From CAWAPS01 sp963783945 (GTDB lineage Bacteria > Actinomycetota > Acidimicrobiia > Acidimicrobiales > Palsa-688): 64,000 nucleotides of DNA. The position numbers and the translations under genes are program-made. The stretch covers positions 124,001-188,000 of the forward strand of contig CAWAPS010000024.1 of NCBI GenBank assembly GCA_963783945.1, in the 5' to 3' direction. Each line of letters starts with the position of its first letter. The stretch's first letter is position 1. Below the pieces are notes generated by a model that saw only the letters and a program-made list of their open reading frames with translations, made no database searches and was not told where the DNA came from. Positions 18,942-27,644 of this stretch are shown piece after piece.

Positions 18942-20813
18942 TCAGACCGTGGGGCGCTCCTCACCTGGGTTGGGCGTCTCCTGCGCCGGCGCGGTGTCCC
19001 TCAAGTCGACCACTCCGGACTGGCGGGCGGCCCTCGCCGTTTCGAGCACCTGGTAGATCTCGTCGCCGATCAGCTCGTCGCGAGCGAGGAGGGCGTCACG
19101 AAGGGCTTCCACCAGGAACGAGTTGTCCCGGAGGACGCGGCGAACGTGGTCTCGAGCACCGTCGAGGATGGCGTCCACCTTGCGGCGGGATTCCTCGTCG
19201 GCGAGTACCCGGCCGACGATGTTCGAGGTCCCCATACCCTGCACGGCGTCCAGAGATATCAGGGAATCGGCCATGCCAAAGCTTCCCACCATCTGGGCCG
19301 CCGCCTCGGTGGCGGTCCGGAGATCACCCGAGACCCCGCTGCTGGTCTCCCCCATGAAGAGCTCCTCGGCCACCATGCCCCCCATGGCGATGCGGATGAG
19401 CGCCTCGATCTCCGATCTGGTCCGGGTCCATCTTTCCTCCGGCTCGGAGTGGGCCAGGAGGCCGAGGGCGGAGCTGCGCTTTACGATCGACAGGACCTCG
19501 AGGTTGCGTTCGGGGGCGACCAGCCAGGCCACGGCGGCATGGCCCGACTCGTGGGTGGCGATGGTCAGCCGTTCGCGCTCCGCGTAGGCCACGGGCTGGG
19601 CCAGGCCGAGCTCGGCGGTCATCTTGGCCTTTTGCACGTCATCCCAATTGAGGCGGGTGGCGCCGCGCCTGAGCGCCCACACCAGCGCCTCGTCGAGGAG
19701 ATGCTCGAGCATCACCGGCGAGTAGCCGAAGGTGGTGGCGGCCAGGCTGTCGCGCCGCTCCCGGCGGTCCAGTTCGGCGTGATGGGCCTTGCGTTCCAGG
19801 TAGTAGTCGAGAATCTCCCGCCGCCCGCTGCGGCCCGGCAGGTCGACGGTGATCGTCCGGTCGAAGCGCCCCGGGCGCAACAGAGCCGGGTCCAGATCGC
19901 CGGCCCGGTTGGTCGCCCCGATCACCAGGATGTTGGCGGGAGGCGAGACCGGCTTGCGCAGAGCCCGGTCCGAGGGCAGGAAGCGATTCAACAGCTCCAC
20001 CACCCGGCCTTGCAGCCGGACTCCGAAGGTCGGGGTGTCGAACGACTGGAGCTGGATAAGGAGCTCGTTGACCACACCGGCGATGCCTTCCCGGCCGCCC
20101 CCCGGGCCGAGCCCGGCCCGGGTGGCACCGATGGCGTCGATCTCCTCGATGAACCCGATGGCGCCGCCCTCCCGGCGGGCCTGGGTGCGCAGGGCCTTGA
20201 AGAAGGATCGCACCTTCCGGTTGGTCTGCCCGTAGAACATGGACTGGAACGCCGACGACGACACGAAGAGGAAAGGCACACCCGCCTCTCCCGCCATAGC
20301 CCGGGCGATGTAGGTCTTGCCCGTGCCGGGCGGACCCTCGAACAGAACGGCCCGGCGGGGCGTTCCGCCCATCCGCTCCTTGAACGTCTTGTAGGCGAGA
20401 AACAGGTTCAGGGTCTTCACGACCTCCTCGACGACCACCGGCGAGCCTTTGACGTCCGATAGCCGGGTGTCGATCTCCTCCGCTCTGAACGCCACGTGCG
20501 GCGACCGCCCGGCCCCGAGCATCGGCAAGAGCAGAACGGCGCCCAGTACGACGATCAGCACGATCGACGGAACGTACGCCCCGGTTCCGGCGGGGAGGTG
20601 AGGCAGCGGCCAGCGAAAGGCGGACGCCGCGCCCCGCAGGTCGCCCCGGGCGTATCTCAGCCCTCCGACCAGGGCCCGGATGGCGAGCGGTATGGCGACC
20701 ACGGCGAGGAGGATCGCCAGGTTTCGCAGCCGGCGTTGGCGGCTCCTTTCCCTGGCCGCGGTGACGTCGGCGGTTCTCAGAACGTCGCTTCGAGCCAGGG
20801 TCAGCGTGTCCAT
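18942..20813 (-). CDS. FtsH-like membrane AAA+ zinc metalloprotease
   Basis: ATG 20811-20813, preceded by AAGGAGG, gives 623 residues. Two N-terminal membrane helices are followed by an AAA module: Walker A EGPPGTGKT, Walker B IGFIEEIDAIG (Glu where FtsH has Asp) and second-region motif LLRPGRFDR. The zinc motif THESGH and the third ligand Asp in SGDLRTATEAAAQMV are present, so protease activity is likely. An insert of about 35 residues (FGVRLQGRVVELLNRFL...) lies between Walker B and the ATNRAGD motif. It is an FtsH paralogue rather than the canonical copy. A 15-bp direct repeat of GTACTGCGGGTCGC lies just upstream. Confidence 0.88.
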   Translation of the reverse strand: MDTLTLARSDVLRTADVTAARERSRQRRLRNLAILLAVVAIPLAIRALVGGLRYARGDLRGAASAFRWPLPHLPAGTGAYVPSIVLIVVLGAVLLLPMLGAGRSPHVAFRAEEIDTRLSDVKGSPVVVEEVVKTLNLFLAYKTFKERMGGTPRRAVLFEGPPGTGKTYIARAMAGEAGVPFLFVSSSAFQSMFYGQTNRKVRSFFKALRTQARREGGAIGFIEEIDAIGATRAGLGPGGGREGIAGVVNELLIQLQSFDTPTFGVRLQGRVVELLNRFLPSDRALRKPVSPPANILVIGATNRAGDLDPALLRPGRFDRTITVDLPGRSGRREILDYYLERKAHHAELDRRERRDSLAATTFGYSPVMLEHLLDEALVWALRRGATRLNWDDVQKAKMTAELGLAQPVAYAERERLTIATHESGHAAVAWLVAPERNLEVLSIVKRSSALGLLAHSEPEERWTRTRSEIEALIRIAMGGMVAEELFMGETSSGVSGDLRTATEAAAQMVGSFGMADSLISLDAVQGMGTSNIVGRVLADEESRRKVDAILDGARDHVRRVLRDNSFLVEALRDALLARDELIGDEIYQVLETARAARQSGVVDLRDTAPAQETPNPGEERPTV

Positions 20814-21029
20814 GCCCCTCCTTGGTGTACTGCGGGTCGCGGTACTGCGGGTCGCCGTGGCGGGCACGGCCGGACGCTCCGGTCACGGTACGGGGCTTCC
20901 GGGGAAGCCGATGCGCAATGGCTCGGAACTTCCGGATTTTCCCGGACTGCGGCTGTCGTCAAACCCGGGTAGGAAGGCCCCCCCTGGCTTCGAGCGCCTT
21001 AGCAGCCCGGTCGCGTGCCTGCCGATCTC

Positions 21030-21857
21030 TCAGATGGAGATCCGCAGGCCCTCGTAGGCGGCGGTGACCTCGGGGCCGGCGACGCCGGCGGCCCGGCGGG
21101 CCTCTGCCACCAGCTCGTCCATACGGTCATCACCGTGGGAAGGATCATGGTGGAACAGCAACAGCCTGCGGGCGCCGGCTTCGGAAGCCACCTTGACGGC
21201 ATAGTCGAGCGTGCAGTGACCCCAATGGGACTTCTGCTCGAACTCCTCGCGGGTGTACTGAGCGTCGTGGATGAGAAGGTCGGCTCCGTCGGCCAGCTCG
21301 AGCACGCTGTCGGGGACGGTATCGAGGCCCGGCGGGGCCTGGTGGTCGCTGATGTACGTGACGATGCGTCCCCGCCACTTCACCCGGTAGCCGACGGTTG
21401 GTCCGCAGTGTGGGACGGGCCGGACTGAGACATGGGCCGAGCCGATCGAGAAGTCGTCCTTGAGGACGTCGTGGAAGCGGATCTCGCCTCGCAGCTGTGA
21501 GCAGGTAACCGGGAAGTACGGCGGCCTCATGAACCCGTCGATCTGGTCGGCGAGAGTGCCGGTGTCCTGCTCGGGACCGAAGATGTCGAAGCGGGCGCCG
21601 GGGCGGTCCGCCGGCGGGAAGAAGGGCAAGCCCTGCACGTGATCCCAGTGGATGTGGGTTATGAGCGCAGTGGCCTGGAAGGAGCCGTCCAGCGGCTGGG
21701 TCTCGGCGAACTGTCGCAACCCGGTCCCGAGGTCGAGGACGATCGGCCGCTCCCCCGCCGCGGTCAGCACGACACACGCGGTGTTGCCGCCGTACCTCCG
21801 GTTCGCATCAGACGGGCAGGGACAGGATCCCCTCACCCCATAGAACGTGAGCTCCAC
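21030..21857 (-). CDS. MBL-fold metallohydrolase
   Basis: The 275-residue protein has the metallo-beta-lactamase motif THIHWDHVQGL and later metal ligands HCGPTVGYR, SDHQAP and HDAQYT...HWGH. The start ELTFYGVRGSCPCP and the NTACVVL segment fit a phosphodiesterase/RNase Z-like subfamily found beside regulatory genes. The substrate is unknown; a cyclic nucleotide is possible given the cyclase in the window, but there is no direct link. Confidence 0.88.
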   Translation of the reverse strand: MELTFYGVRGSCPCPSDANRRYGGNTACVVLTAAGERPIVLDLGTGLRQFAETQPLDGSFQATALITHIHWDHVQGLPFFPPADRPGARFDIFGPEQDTGTLADQIDGFMRPPYFPVTCSQLRGEIRFHDVLKDDFSIGSAHVSVRPVPHCGPTVGYRVKWRGRIVTYISDHQAPPGLDTVPDSVLELADGADLLIHDAQYTREEFEQKSHWGHCTLDYAVKVASEAGARRLLLFHHDPSHGDDRMDELVAEARRAAGVAGPEVTAAYEGLRISI

Positions 21858-21950
21858 CGAGACACCCCCAAAGGTTCACCTCGACGTTACATTGACCTCG
21901 GGCTGCGAGGTCGTCGGTGTGACAGATGGCATAGCCGGGCGGTCATGGAG

Positions 21951-22463
21951 TCATTCCCAGATGTCCGGCTCATAAGGACGGCGCCGGACCGGCGCCCCGT
22001 CGCGCTTCCACACCATCACCCGACGGCGGAAGTAGCAGACCTCCTCGCCGCGCTGGTTGAAGCCTTTGGTCTCCACGGTCACCACGCCGCGATCGGGCTT
22101 CGACGCGGATTCCCGCTTGGAGAGGACCCGGGTCTCGGCGTAGATCGTGTCGCCGTGGAACGTCGGCTTCTTGTGGGTGAGCTCCTCGACCTCGAGATTG
22201 GCGATACACGACCCGCTCACATCGGGAACGCTCATACCGAGCACGACGCTGTACACCAGATTCCCCACCACCACGTTCTTGCCGTGAACCGTCTCGTGCT
22301 CGGCGAACCAGGCGTTGGTGTGGAGCGGGTGGTGGTTCATGGTGATCATGCAGAAGAGGTGGTCGTCGTACTCAGTGATCGTCTTGCCGGGCCAGTGGCG
22401 ATAGACATCGCCCGCCTCGAAGTCCTCGAAATAGCGTCCGAACGGGCGGTCGTAAGTGGTCAT
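21951..22463 (-). CDS. MaoC-family (R)-enoyl-CoA hydratase-like protein
   Basis: ATG 22461-22463 gives 170 residues. It is a hot-dog-fold MaoC protein: GRYFEDFEAGDVYRHWPGKTI, MNHHPLHTN (conserved catalytic region) and VVVGNLVYSVVLGMSVPD. The sequence type is close to mesaconyl-CoA/2-methylfumaryl-CoA hydratases. The CitE-like lyase 0.9 kb away could supply or use its product, as in methylmalyl-CoA chemistry; that link is inference. The methyltransferase gene is divergent. Confidence 0.85.
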   Translation of the reverse strand: MTTYDRPFGRYFEDFEAGDVYRHWPGKTITEYDDHLFCMITMNHHPLHTNAWFAEHETVHGKNVVVGNLVYSVVLGMSVPDVSGSCIANLEVEELTHKKPTFHGDTIYAETRVLSKRESASKPDRGVVTVETKGFNQRGEEVCYFRRRVMVWKRDGAPVRRRPYEPDIWE

Positions 22464-22585
22464 CGGCGCCACACGCTAAGTGCCGCCCGGTCGACAACTC
22501 AAGCGAAGCCTGGCCCGCGGGCCGGGCGTGGCGCCGGCACCAAACCAGGTGCCGGTCCTGACGGGGTCGTCGTAGCCGTCGTATC

Positions 22586-23248
22586 GTGCCAGCCGTGATC
22601 GAACTGGGACTCCGCAACGACGTCTACCGGCGGCCGCTGTCGACGGCGCTCGATCGCCTGGGCTTGAGAGAAGGCTGGCGCTGCGCCGACGTCGGGGCGG
22701 GCGGCGGCGACGTAACCGTGGCACTGGCGCGCATCGTGGGACGGGACGGCCGGGTGTACGCCGTCGACTCGGATCCGGCCCGCCGGGACGAGGTGGCGGC
22801 TGCCGCGGCGGAGGCCGCCCAGGCCCAGGTGGTTGCCCTGACCCAGGCCGGAGAGGAGCTCACCCTGCCTGAGCCCATCGACCTGGCGTTCTGCCGGTTC
22901 GTCCTGCTGCACGTCCATGCACCGGTCGTGGTGCTCGAACGCATGCGCAGCGCGGTGCGCCCTGGTGGCTGGGTCGTGGCCCAGGAGCCGGTGACGAGCG
23001 CCGGCCGCATCGACGGCGGCCCCCTGGCCATGCCCGGAGCCCTACATCCCGACGTGGGCGCGATCCTCCCGGCGCTGGTGCGCCAGGCCGGACTGGAGCT
23101 GGTGGACGCCTGGGCCGAGGCGCCGGCGTGGGCGGGCCCGGGCCCGGTGGCCGACTACCTTGAAGCCATGACCGAGGTCGACCCCGGTGACGACCCGGTG
23201 CTGCTGCCGCCCCTGGTCACGGTGGTGGCCCGCCGGCCGGTCGGCTGA
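22586..23248 (+). CDS. SAM-dependent methyltransferase
   Basis: The 220-residue protein has motif I CADVGAGGGDVTVALA, the acidic residue after beta2 in VYAVDSDPARRDE, and motif LAFCRFVLLHVHAP, a class I methyltransferase layout. The substrate is unknown. The start may be GTG 22586 or 22595. Its last three codons lie in the first unit of a 24-bp tandem array. Confidence 0.82.
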   Translation: MPAVIELGLRNDVYRRPLSTALDRLGLREGWRCADVGAGGGDVTVALARIVGRDGRVYAVDSDPARRDEVAAAAAEAAQAQVVALTQAGEELTLPEPIDLAFCRFVLLHVHAPVVVLERMRSAVRPGGWVVAQEPVTSAGRIDGGPLAMPGALHPDVGAILPALVRQAGLELVDAWAEAPAWAGPGPVADYLEAMTEVDPGDDPVLLPPLVTVVARRPVG

Positions 23249-23354
23249 TTGTCTCCGCGGCCGGTCGGCTGTTTGCCTCCGCGGCCGGTCGGCTCATTGT
23301 CTCCGCGGCCGGTCGGCTGATTGTCTCCGCGGCCGGTCGGCTGATTGCCTACGG
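23235..23354. repeat. 24-bp tandem repeat, five units
   Basis: The unit GGCCGGTCGGCTGATTGTCT plus CCGC is repeated five times head to tail with only a few base changes. A partial unit follows at about 23374. The array lies between the convergent methyltransferase and CitE-like genes and overlaps the methyltransferase stop codon. Confidence 0.85.
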
Positions 23355-23388
23355 TGCCCTGTCGGTCGCCGGCCGGTCGGCTGGCGCC

Positions 23389-24327
23389 TCAGGTGCTGCG
23401 CTTCATGCCGGCGCGATCGCCCCGGGCGACGAGGGTGACCGCGACCTTGCGGGAGGCCTCGTCGATCATCTCGTCCCCGAACATCACCGCCCCCTTGCGT
23501 TCGCCGGTCTCCGTCGCCTCCCGGTAGTGCTCCAGCACCAGGCAGGCCTTGTCGAACTGCTCCTGAGTTGGCGAGAACACCTCGTTGAGGATGGTCACCT
23601 GATCGGGATGGAGGCTCCACTTCCCGTCGTACCCGAGGATCTGGGACCGGCTGGCGTACTCCCGGAAGCCGTCGGCATCCCGGATCTTCACATAGGGGCC
23701 GTCTATCACCTGCAAGCCGTTCGCCCGCCCGGCCATGAGGATCTTCATGAAGACGTAGTGGAAGTAGTCCCCGGGATACTCCGGGATTAGCAGACCGCCC
23801 GACAGGGAGGGCATGCCCATGGACGCCGAGAAGTCGACCGGGCCCAGGATCACCGTCTCCAGCCGGGGGGAGGCGGCGCAGATTTCCTCAACGTTGATCA
23901 GTCCCTGGGCCGTCTCTATCTGGGCCTCGATTCCGATGTGGCCGGGGGGCAGGCCGTGGTTGATCTCGACCTGGGTGAGCAGAAGGTCGAGAGCCACCAC
24001 CTGAGCGGCGTTCTGCACCTTCGGCAGCATGAGCTCGTCGAGGCGCGGCCCGGCCTGACCTACGACCTCTATGACGTCGCCGTAGGTCCACCTGGTGTCC
24101 CACGCGTTCACCCGCACGCACACGACCGCGTCGCCCCATTCCTGTTCCCGCACCGCCTCGACCACCTTCGGCCGGGCTGCTTCCTTCTCCAGGGGGGCCA
24201 CCGCGTCCTCGAGATCCAGGAAGAACATGTCTGCGGGGAGAGTCGGGGCTTTGGCCAGGAACTTCTCATTCGAGCCGGGGACGGCGTGACAGGATCGCCG
24301 GGGCAGGCGGCGCGAACGCTCGGACAT
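23389..24327 (-). CDS. CitE/HpcH-type aldolase/lyase (malyl-CoA lyase family)
   Basis: The 312-residue protein has the family motifs FLDLEDAVAPLEK, VRVNAWDTRW, LMLPKVQNA, IEAQIETAQGLIN and GPVDFSASMG, and a C-terminal SLHPDQVTILNEVFSPT. These enzymes cleave or hydrolyse malyl-CoA, beta-methylmalyl-CoA or citramalyl-CoA in the cytosol. With the nearby MaoC hydratase it suggests a branched dicarboxyl-CoA pathway, but the exact substrate cannot be assigned. Confidence 0.88.
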   Translation of the reverse strand: MSERSRRLPRRSCHAVPGSNEKFLAKAPTLPADMFFLDLEDAVAPLEKEAARPKVVEAVREQEWGDAVVCVRVNAWDTRWTYGDVIEVVGQAGPRLDELMLPKVQNAAQVVALDLLLTQVEINHGLPPGHIGIEAQIETAQGLINVEEICAASPRLETVILGPVDFSASMGMPSLSGGLLIPEYPGDYFHYVFMKILMAGRANGLQVIDGPYVKIRDADGFREYASRSQILGYDGKWSLHPDQVTILNEVFSPTQEQFDKACLVLEHYREATETGERKGAVMFGDEMIDEASRKVAVTLVARGDRAGMKRST

Positions 24328-24393
24328 GCCCGGATGCTAGGGGCTTCGCCCGTTCGGCGACCAGTTGGCCACCCCCATCCGGCCGCTTACTTC

Positions 24394-24442
24394 ATAGTTT
24401 GTGCGCTTAACCCGCTCCGAGCGGGCTAAGCGCACAAACTAT
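24394..24442. terminator. 49-nt near-perfect hairpin
   Basis: Arms of 24 bases (ATAGTTTGTGCGCTTA then ACCCGCTC, and the complement) are separated by one base and have a single mismatch. It lies downstream of the minus-strand IF2B-like gene and upstream of the CitE-like gene start. A T-run is not present, so it may be a terminator, a mRNA-stabilising hairpin or a protein-binding palindrome. Confidence 0.55.
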
Positions 24443-24468
24443 TGGATTTACTGCCGGGGCCGAGCCGT

Positions 24469-25276
24469 TCAGCCGGCGAGGCGGAACAGCTCGGGCGCTG
24501 CCGGACAGGTCGCCTGGCGCAGAGCCACGTCTACCTCGGTCTCGCCGTCCGGCCCCACGACCTGGCTGAGGAGGCCGGCCGGAACCAGCTCCACCTCTCG
24601 GTCCCAGGGTTCCTCGCCGGTGGCGTCGAGCTGGGCGAGCAGCGCGTCCCACAGCCGTTCGGGCAGGACCCGTCCGACCCCGACCACCCCCCAAACCGGG
24701 ACAGCGCGGTAGGCCGCGACCGCGGCGGCAGCGAGAGAACCGGGCGCGGCCAGGATCCCGCTCACCCCGGCGGCGAACGCCTCGACGAGGACCAGATCGC
24801 ACACCGCGGCCGCCGCACCGGTTCCCGACTCGGGTACGACGGCGCAGTCACTGCCCAGGTCGCCCAGCCTCCTGGCCAGCGCCCGGCCCTCGCCTGCGGC
24901 GTCCACTATGAGCGCCTCGACGTCGCCCCGGCTGCGCAGGGCGGAGGCGCACAGCTCCGGCCACCCCACCAGCAGCGCCGTCACCGAGTCCGGAAGGCTC
25001 ATGGCGAGGTGGCGGGCGGTCATGTCGTGGTCCAGCTCGGACACCGCCAGCCGGGCCGCCACGCTCGGGTCGTCCGCCGCCAGCATGCGGGCGGACAGCC
25101 ACCACATCGGGCCCGACGGTCAGGTGGCGCTCGATCAACCGGCGGCACGCCGGCAGCAGGCCGGGTGGCTCGAGCCGAGCCACGTCGGCCAGGGCCGAGG
25201 CCGCTTCCCGGGCCAGCAGATCAGGATCGGTGCTACCCGGCCGGGCCACGTAACGCAGGTGCTCGATGGGGTGCAT
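24469..25276 (-). CDS. Initiation factor 2B-like (Rossmann) protein, frameshifted
   Basis: The reading frame from ATG 25274-25276 (HPIEHLRYVARPGSTDPDLL) shifts at about 25110 into the frame that ends at 24469 (MWWLSARMLAADDPSVAARL onward). An extra C in GGGCCC explains the break; removing it joins IERHLTVGP to MWWLSARM. The combined product is about 269 residues with alternating hydrophobic strands and Gly/Ala turns, resembling the eIF2B-alpha-like fold. Function unknown. Its start overlaps the stop of the DUF2269-like gene by 3 bases. Confidence 0.68.
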
Positions 25277-25770
25277 CAGCCTCCAGGCTTGAAAACCATC
25301 AGGTAGACGGCGGCCACGACCAGAAGGTTGAACGCGCCCCAGCCGAAGCCGATCCGCTTCTCCAGGCTGAGCAGGCGGCCCGCCTCGGCCTCCCGGTCGG
25401 CGGGCTGGTCACCCGGAGTCTCCAGCCGCTTGACCGTCTCGGTATAGCTGCGTTGGTGGCGTTTTATCCAGCCGTGGAGGATGCCCAGGTCCACCAGGTA
25501 GATCGCAAATGCCGCCGACACCCAGGCCTCACTGAACTTGATCTGGGAATTGCTGGCCGTCACCGCCCCCACCCCGAACAGCAGGGCGGCGTAGATCAGC
25601 AGCTCGGCCAACCCTGACACCAGGCCGTTGACCTCGAGGATGGCTCCCGTGCCGCCGCCTGCCCGGCGCTGGGCCAAGCTCATGTACAAGGCGTTGTACG
25701 CCACGGCGCCGAAACCGCCGATCACGCACACGATGTGGAGAAAGACGAGGACCTTGAAGCCGGTGCTCAC
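25276..25770 (-). CDS. DUF2269-like integral membrane protein
   Basis: The 164-residue protein has four hydrophobic segments (VLVFLHIVCVIGGFGAVAYNA, LIYAALLFGVGAV, AAFAIYLVDLGI, FNLLVVAAVYLMVF). The histidine in helix 1 and the size match DUF2269-like membrane proteins. It starts at GTG and is translationally coupled to the IF2B-like gene. Function unknown. Confidence 0.72.
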   Translation of the reverse strand: MSTGFKVLVFLHIVCVIGGFGAVAYNALYMSLAQRRAGGGTGAILEVNGLVSGLAELLIYAALLFGVGAVTASNSQIKFSEAWVSAAFAIYLVDLGILHGWIKRHQRSYTETVKRLETPGDQPADREAEAGRLLSLEKRIGFGWGAFNLLVVAAVYLMVFKPGG

Positions 25771-25935
25771 TTCCGGCGACCGTAGCCGCTCGCCGGTGGG
25801 GCCGTCCCGGCGACGTGGGTCGTGTCCCTGGCCGCGGCCTGGTCCGGGGCGCCGACGCCGGCTGGGCGACCGGCGCCGATCGGGCCGGGAAGGCGGCGAT
25901 CCGGTTGCGCACGATCCGTCGGGCCGCCGGCAGGA

Positions 25936-26554
25936 TCAGGGGACCTCGGCCGCCACCAGCGACAGACCCCGCCTGGTCGTCAATATGTCGTCGACCAGCC
26001 CGTAGGCCACGGCGTCGGCCGCCCCCAGGATGTAGTCGCGGTCGGTGTCGTGGGCCACCTTCTCGATGGCTTGACCGGTATGAAACGACAGGATCTCGTC
26101 CACCCGCCGCCGGAGGAAGGCGATCTCCCGGGCCTGGTTCTCGATGTCCACCGCCTGGCCCTGGGCCCCGCCGTGGGGCTGATGGATCAGCACCCGGGCG
26201 TTGGGAAGGGCCAGCCGCTTGCCCGGAGCACCTCCGGCCAGCAGCACCGCCGCCCCCGAAGCAGCCATCCCCATGCAGATCGTCGAGACCTCCGGACCGG
26301 ATGATCTGCATGGTGTCGTAGATGCCGAGCGTGGCGGTGACCGATCCGCCCGGGCTGTTGATGTAGAGGCAGATGTCCTTTTCTGGATCCTCGGCTTCGA
26401 GAAAAAGGAGCTGGGCGGTGAGCAGATTGGCGGTGGTGTCGTTGATCTCGGTGCCGAGCACCACGATGCGATCCTGGAGGAGGCGGGAGTAGATGTCATA
26501 GGCCCTCTCTCCTCTGGCCGACTGCTCGATGACGGTGGGAACGAGGTAGCTCAT
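25936..26554 (-). CDS. clpP: ClpP protease subunit, frameshifted
   Basis: ATG 26552-26554 starts SYLVPTVIEQSARGERAYDIYSRLLQDRIVVLG, a typical ClpP beginning. The frame breaks at about 26296, where an extra base in CGGTCCGGAG separates GIYDTMQIIR from PEVSTICMGMAASGAAVLLA. The rest carries the catalytic Ser (GMAAS), His (LIHQPHGG) and Asp (DTDRDYILGAADAVAYGLVD). ClpP forms the cytosolic barrel protease with ClpX/ClpC. Actinobacteria often have several copies, and no clpX or second clpP is seen here. The shift is more likely a sequence error than loss. Its promoter region holds two TGCAAC palindromes. Confidence 0.85.
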
Positions 26555-26581
26555 CGGACTGAGTCTCCAGACGCTCATAAC

Positions 26582-26640
26582 TGCAACTGTTAAGTTGCAG
26601 GTTAATCCAGTGAGTCAAGATGTGCAACTCTGTTGTTGCA
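26582..26640. promoter_or_regulatory. Two TGCAAC-N6-GTTGCA operators between clpP and SRPBCC/arsR
   Basis: Identical palindromes TGCAAC-N6-GTTGCA lie at 26582-26599 and 26623-26640, 41 bp apart (about four helical turns). They sit in the 151-bp divergent promoter between clpP (minus) and the SRPBCC-ArsR pair (plus). ArsR-family repressors bind such short symmetric sites, so the encoded ArsR protein is the obvious candidate. Confidence 0.65.
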
Positions 26641-26705
26641 GGACGTAGGCTGTGCCGCGGAGCCGAAGGCCCAGAGCCAGCGCCGCAGGGAGGCCAGGAA
26701 AAGCC

Positions 26706-27262
26706 ATGATCCGCCGCCAGATAGTGATGCCGGTCAGTCCCGAGCGGCTGTGGGAGGCCCTCACGGAGCCGGGCCAGCTGGCCAAGTGGTTCGGCGCCGA
26801 CGTGGAGTGGGACTTGCGGGAAGGAGGCCCCGCCCGCTTCCGCCGCGACGACGGGACCGAGCGGGCCGGCCGGGTCGAAGCGGTGAGGCCGGGCCGGCAT
26901 CTGCAGTTCCGTTGGTGGCCGGCCGATAGCGCGGCCAGCCGGCCAGCGGCCGCCTGCGGTCCCGGACACGACGGGCCCGGCGAGCCGGAAGACGACGTCG
27001 AGTCTGAGGTCTCGTACCTGCTCGAGCCGATCGACGAGGGGACCCGCACCCGGTTGACCGTGCAGGAGCGCCAGATCGCCGAGAACCGGCAGGTCGGCGG
27101 CTCACCCCGGGCCCAGGCGCCGGGACGGGTCGGCTACCGTCGGCGGACCCACCAACGGGTCAACCGGACACCGGCTGGTCGGCCTGGGACGCCCGCCTGT
27201 TCGGCGCCTGGGCCGGGTGCAGCACCACCGTCTTGATGGTCAGGCCAGGTGCCCGCGCCTGA
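26706..27262 (+). CDS. SRPBCC/AHSA1-domain protein, frameshifted
   Basis: From ATG 26706 (AGGA seven bases upstream) the sequence MIRRQIVMPVSPERLWEALT and LAKWFGADVEWDLREGG is a START-like AHSA1 domain. The natural ending TGWSAWDARLFGAWAG...VRPGARA is in another frame and stops at 27260-27262, so one or two indels lie between about 27070 and 27170. Such ligand-binding proteins are commonly paired with an ArsR repressor, and here they overlap: the arsR GTG at 27249 lies inside this gene's end. Confidence 0.75.
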
Positions 27263-27586
27263 AGGCCCGGACGTAGACGCCGTTTTTGCCGCCCTGGCCG
27301 ACCCCACCCGCCGCCGGCTGCTCGACGAGCTGTCGGCGGACGGGCCCTTGACCGCCACCGAGCTGGCACGCGAACTACCCGGTGTCGCGCCAAGCCGTGG
27401 TCAAGCACCTGGGGGCCCTGTCGACCGCCGGCCTGCTGACGTCGGAGCGTCACGGCCGGGAGGTCCGATACGGGGTGGTGCCCGCCCGGCTGCAGGACGC
27501 GTCCCGGTGGCTGGCCGACGTCGGGCCAGCGCTGGGATGACCGCCTATCAGCTCTGGAGCGCCACCTGACGAGCCCGCCGGACTGA
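27249..27586 (+). CDS. ArsR-family repressor, frameshifted
   Basis: GTG 27249 begins a winged-helix protein: VDAVFAALADPTRRRLLDELS, LTATELARELP, then after a one-base correction near 27380 VSRQAVVKHLGALSTAGLLTSERHGREVRYG. A second correction near 27522 gives WDDRLSALERHLTSPPD and the stop at 27584-27586. The metal-site cysteines of arsenic-type ArsR are absent, so a non-metal signal is likely. It overlaps the SRPBCC gene and is the probable ligand-responsive repressor of the divergent promoter at 26.6 kb. Confidence 0.75.
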
Positions 27587-27644
27587 TCGATCGCGGCGGG
27601 CCGGCCGCCGTTTCCCCTCGGCCCGGCTCACCTGGCCCCTCGGC

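Noticed and set aside
23235..23354. Possible CRISPR array (24-bp repeats)
   Set aside because: Units are head to tail with no unique spacers, and no cas genes are present.
26281..26310. Programmed frameshift in clpP
   Set aside because: There is no slippery heptamer, and neighbouring genes show similar one-base errors, so a consensus error is simpler.
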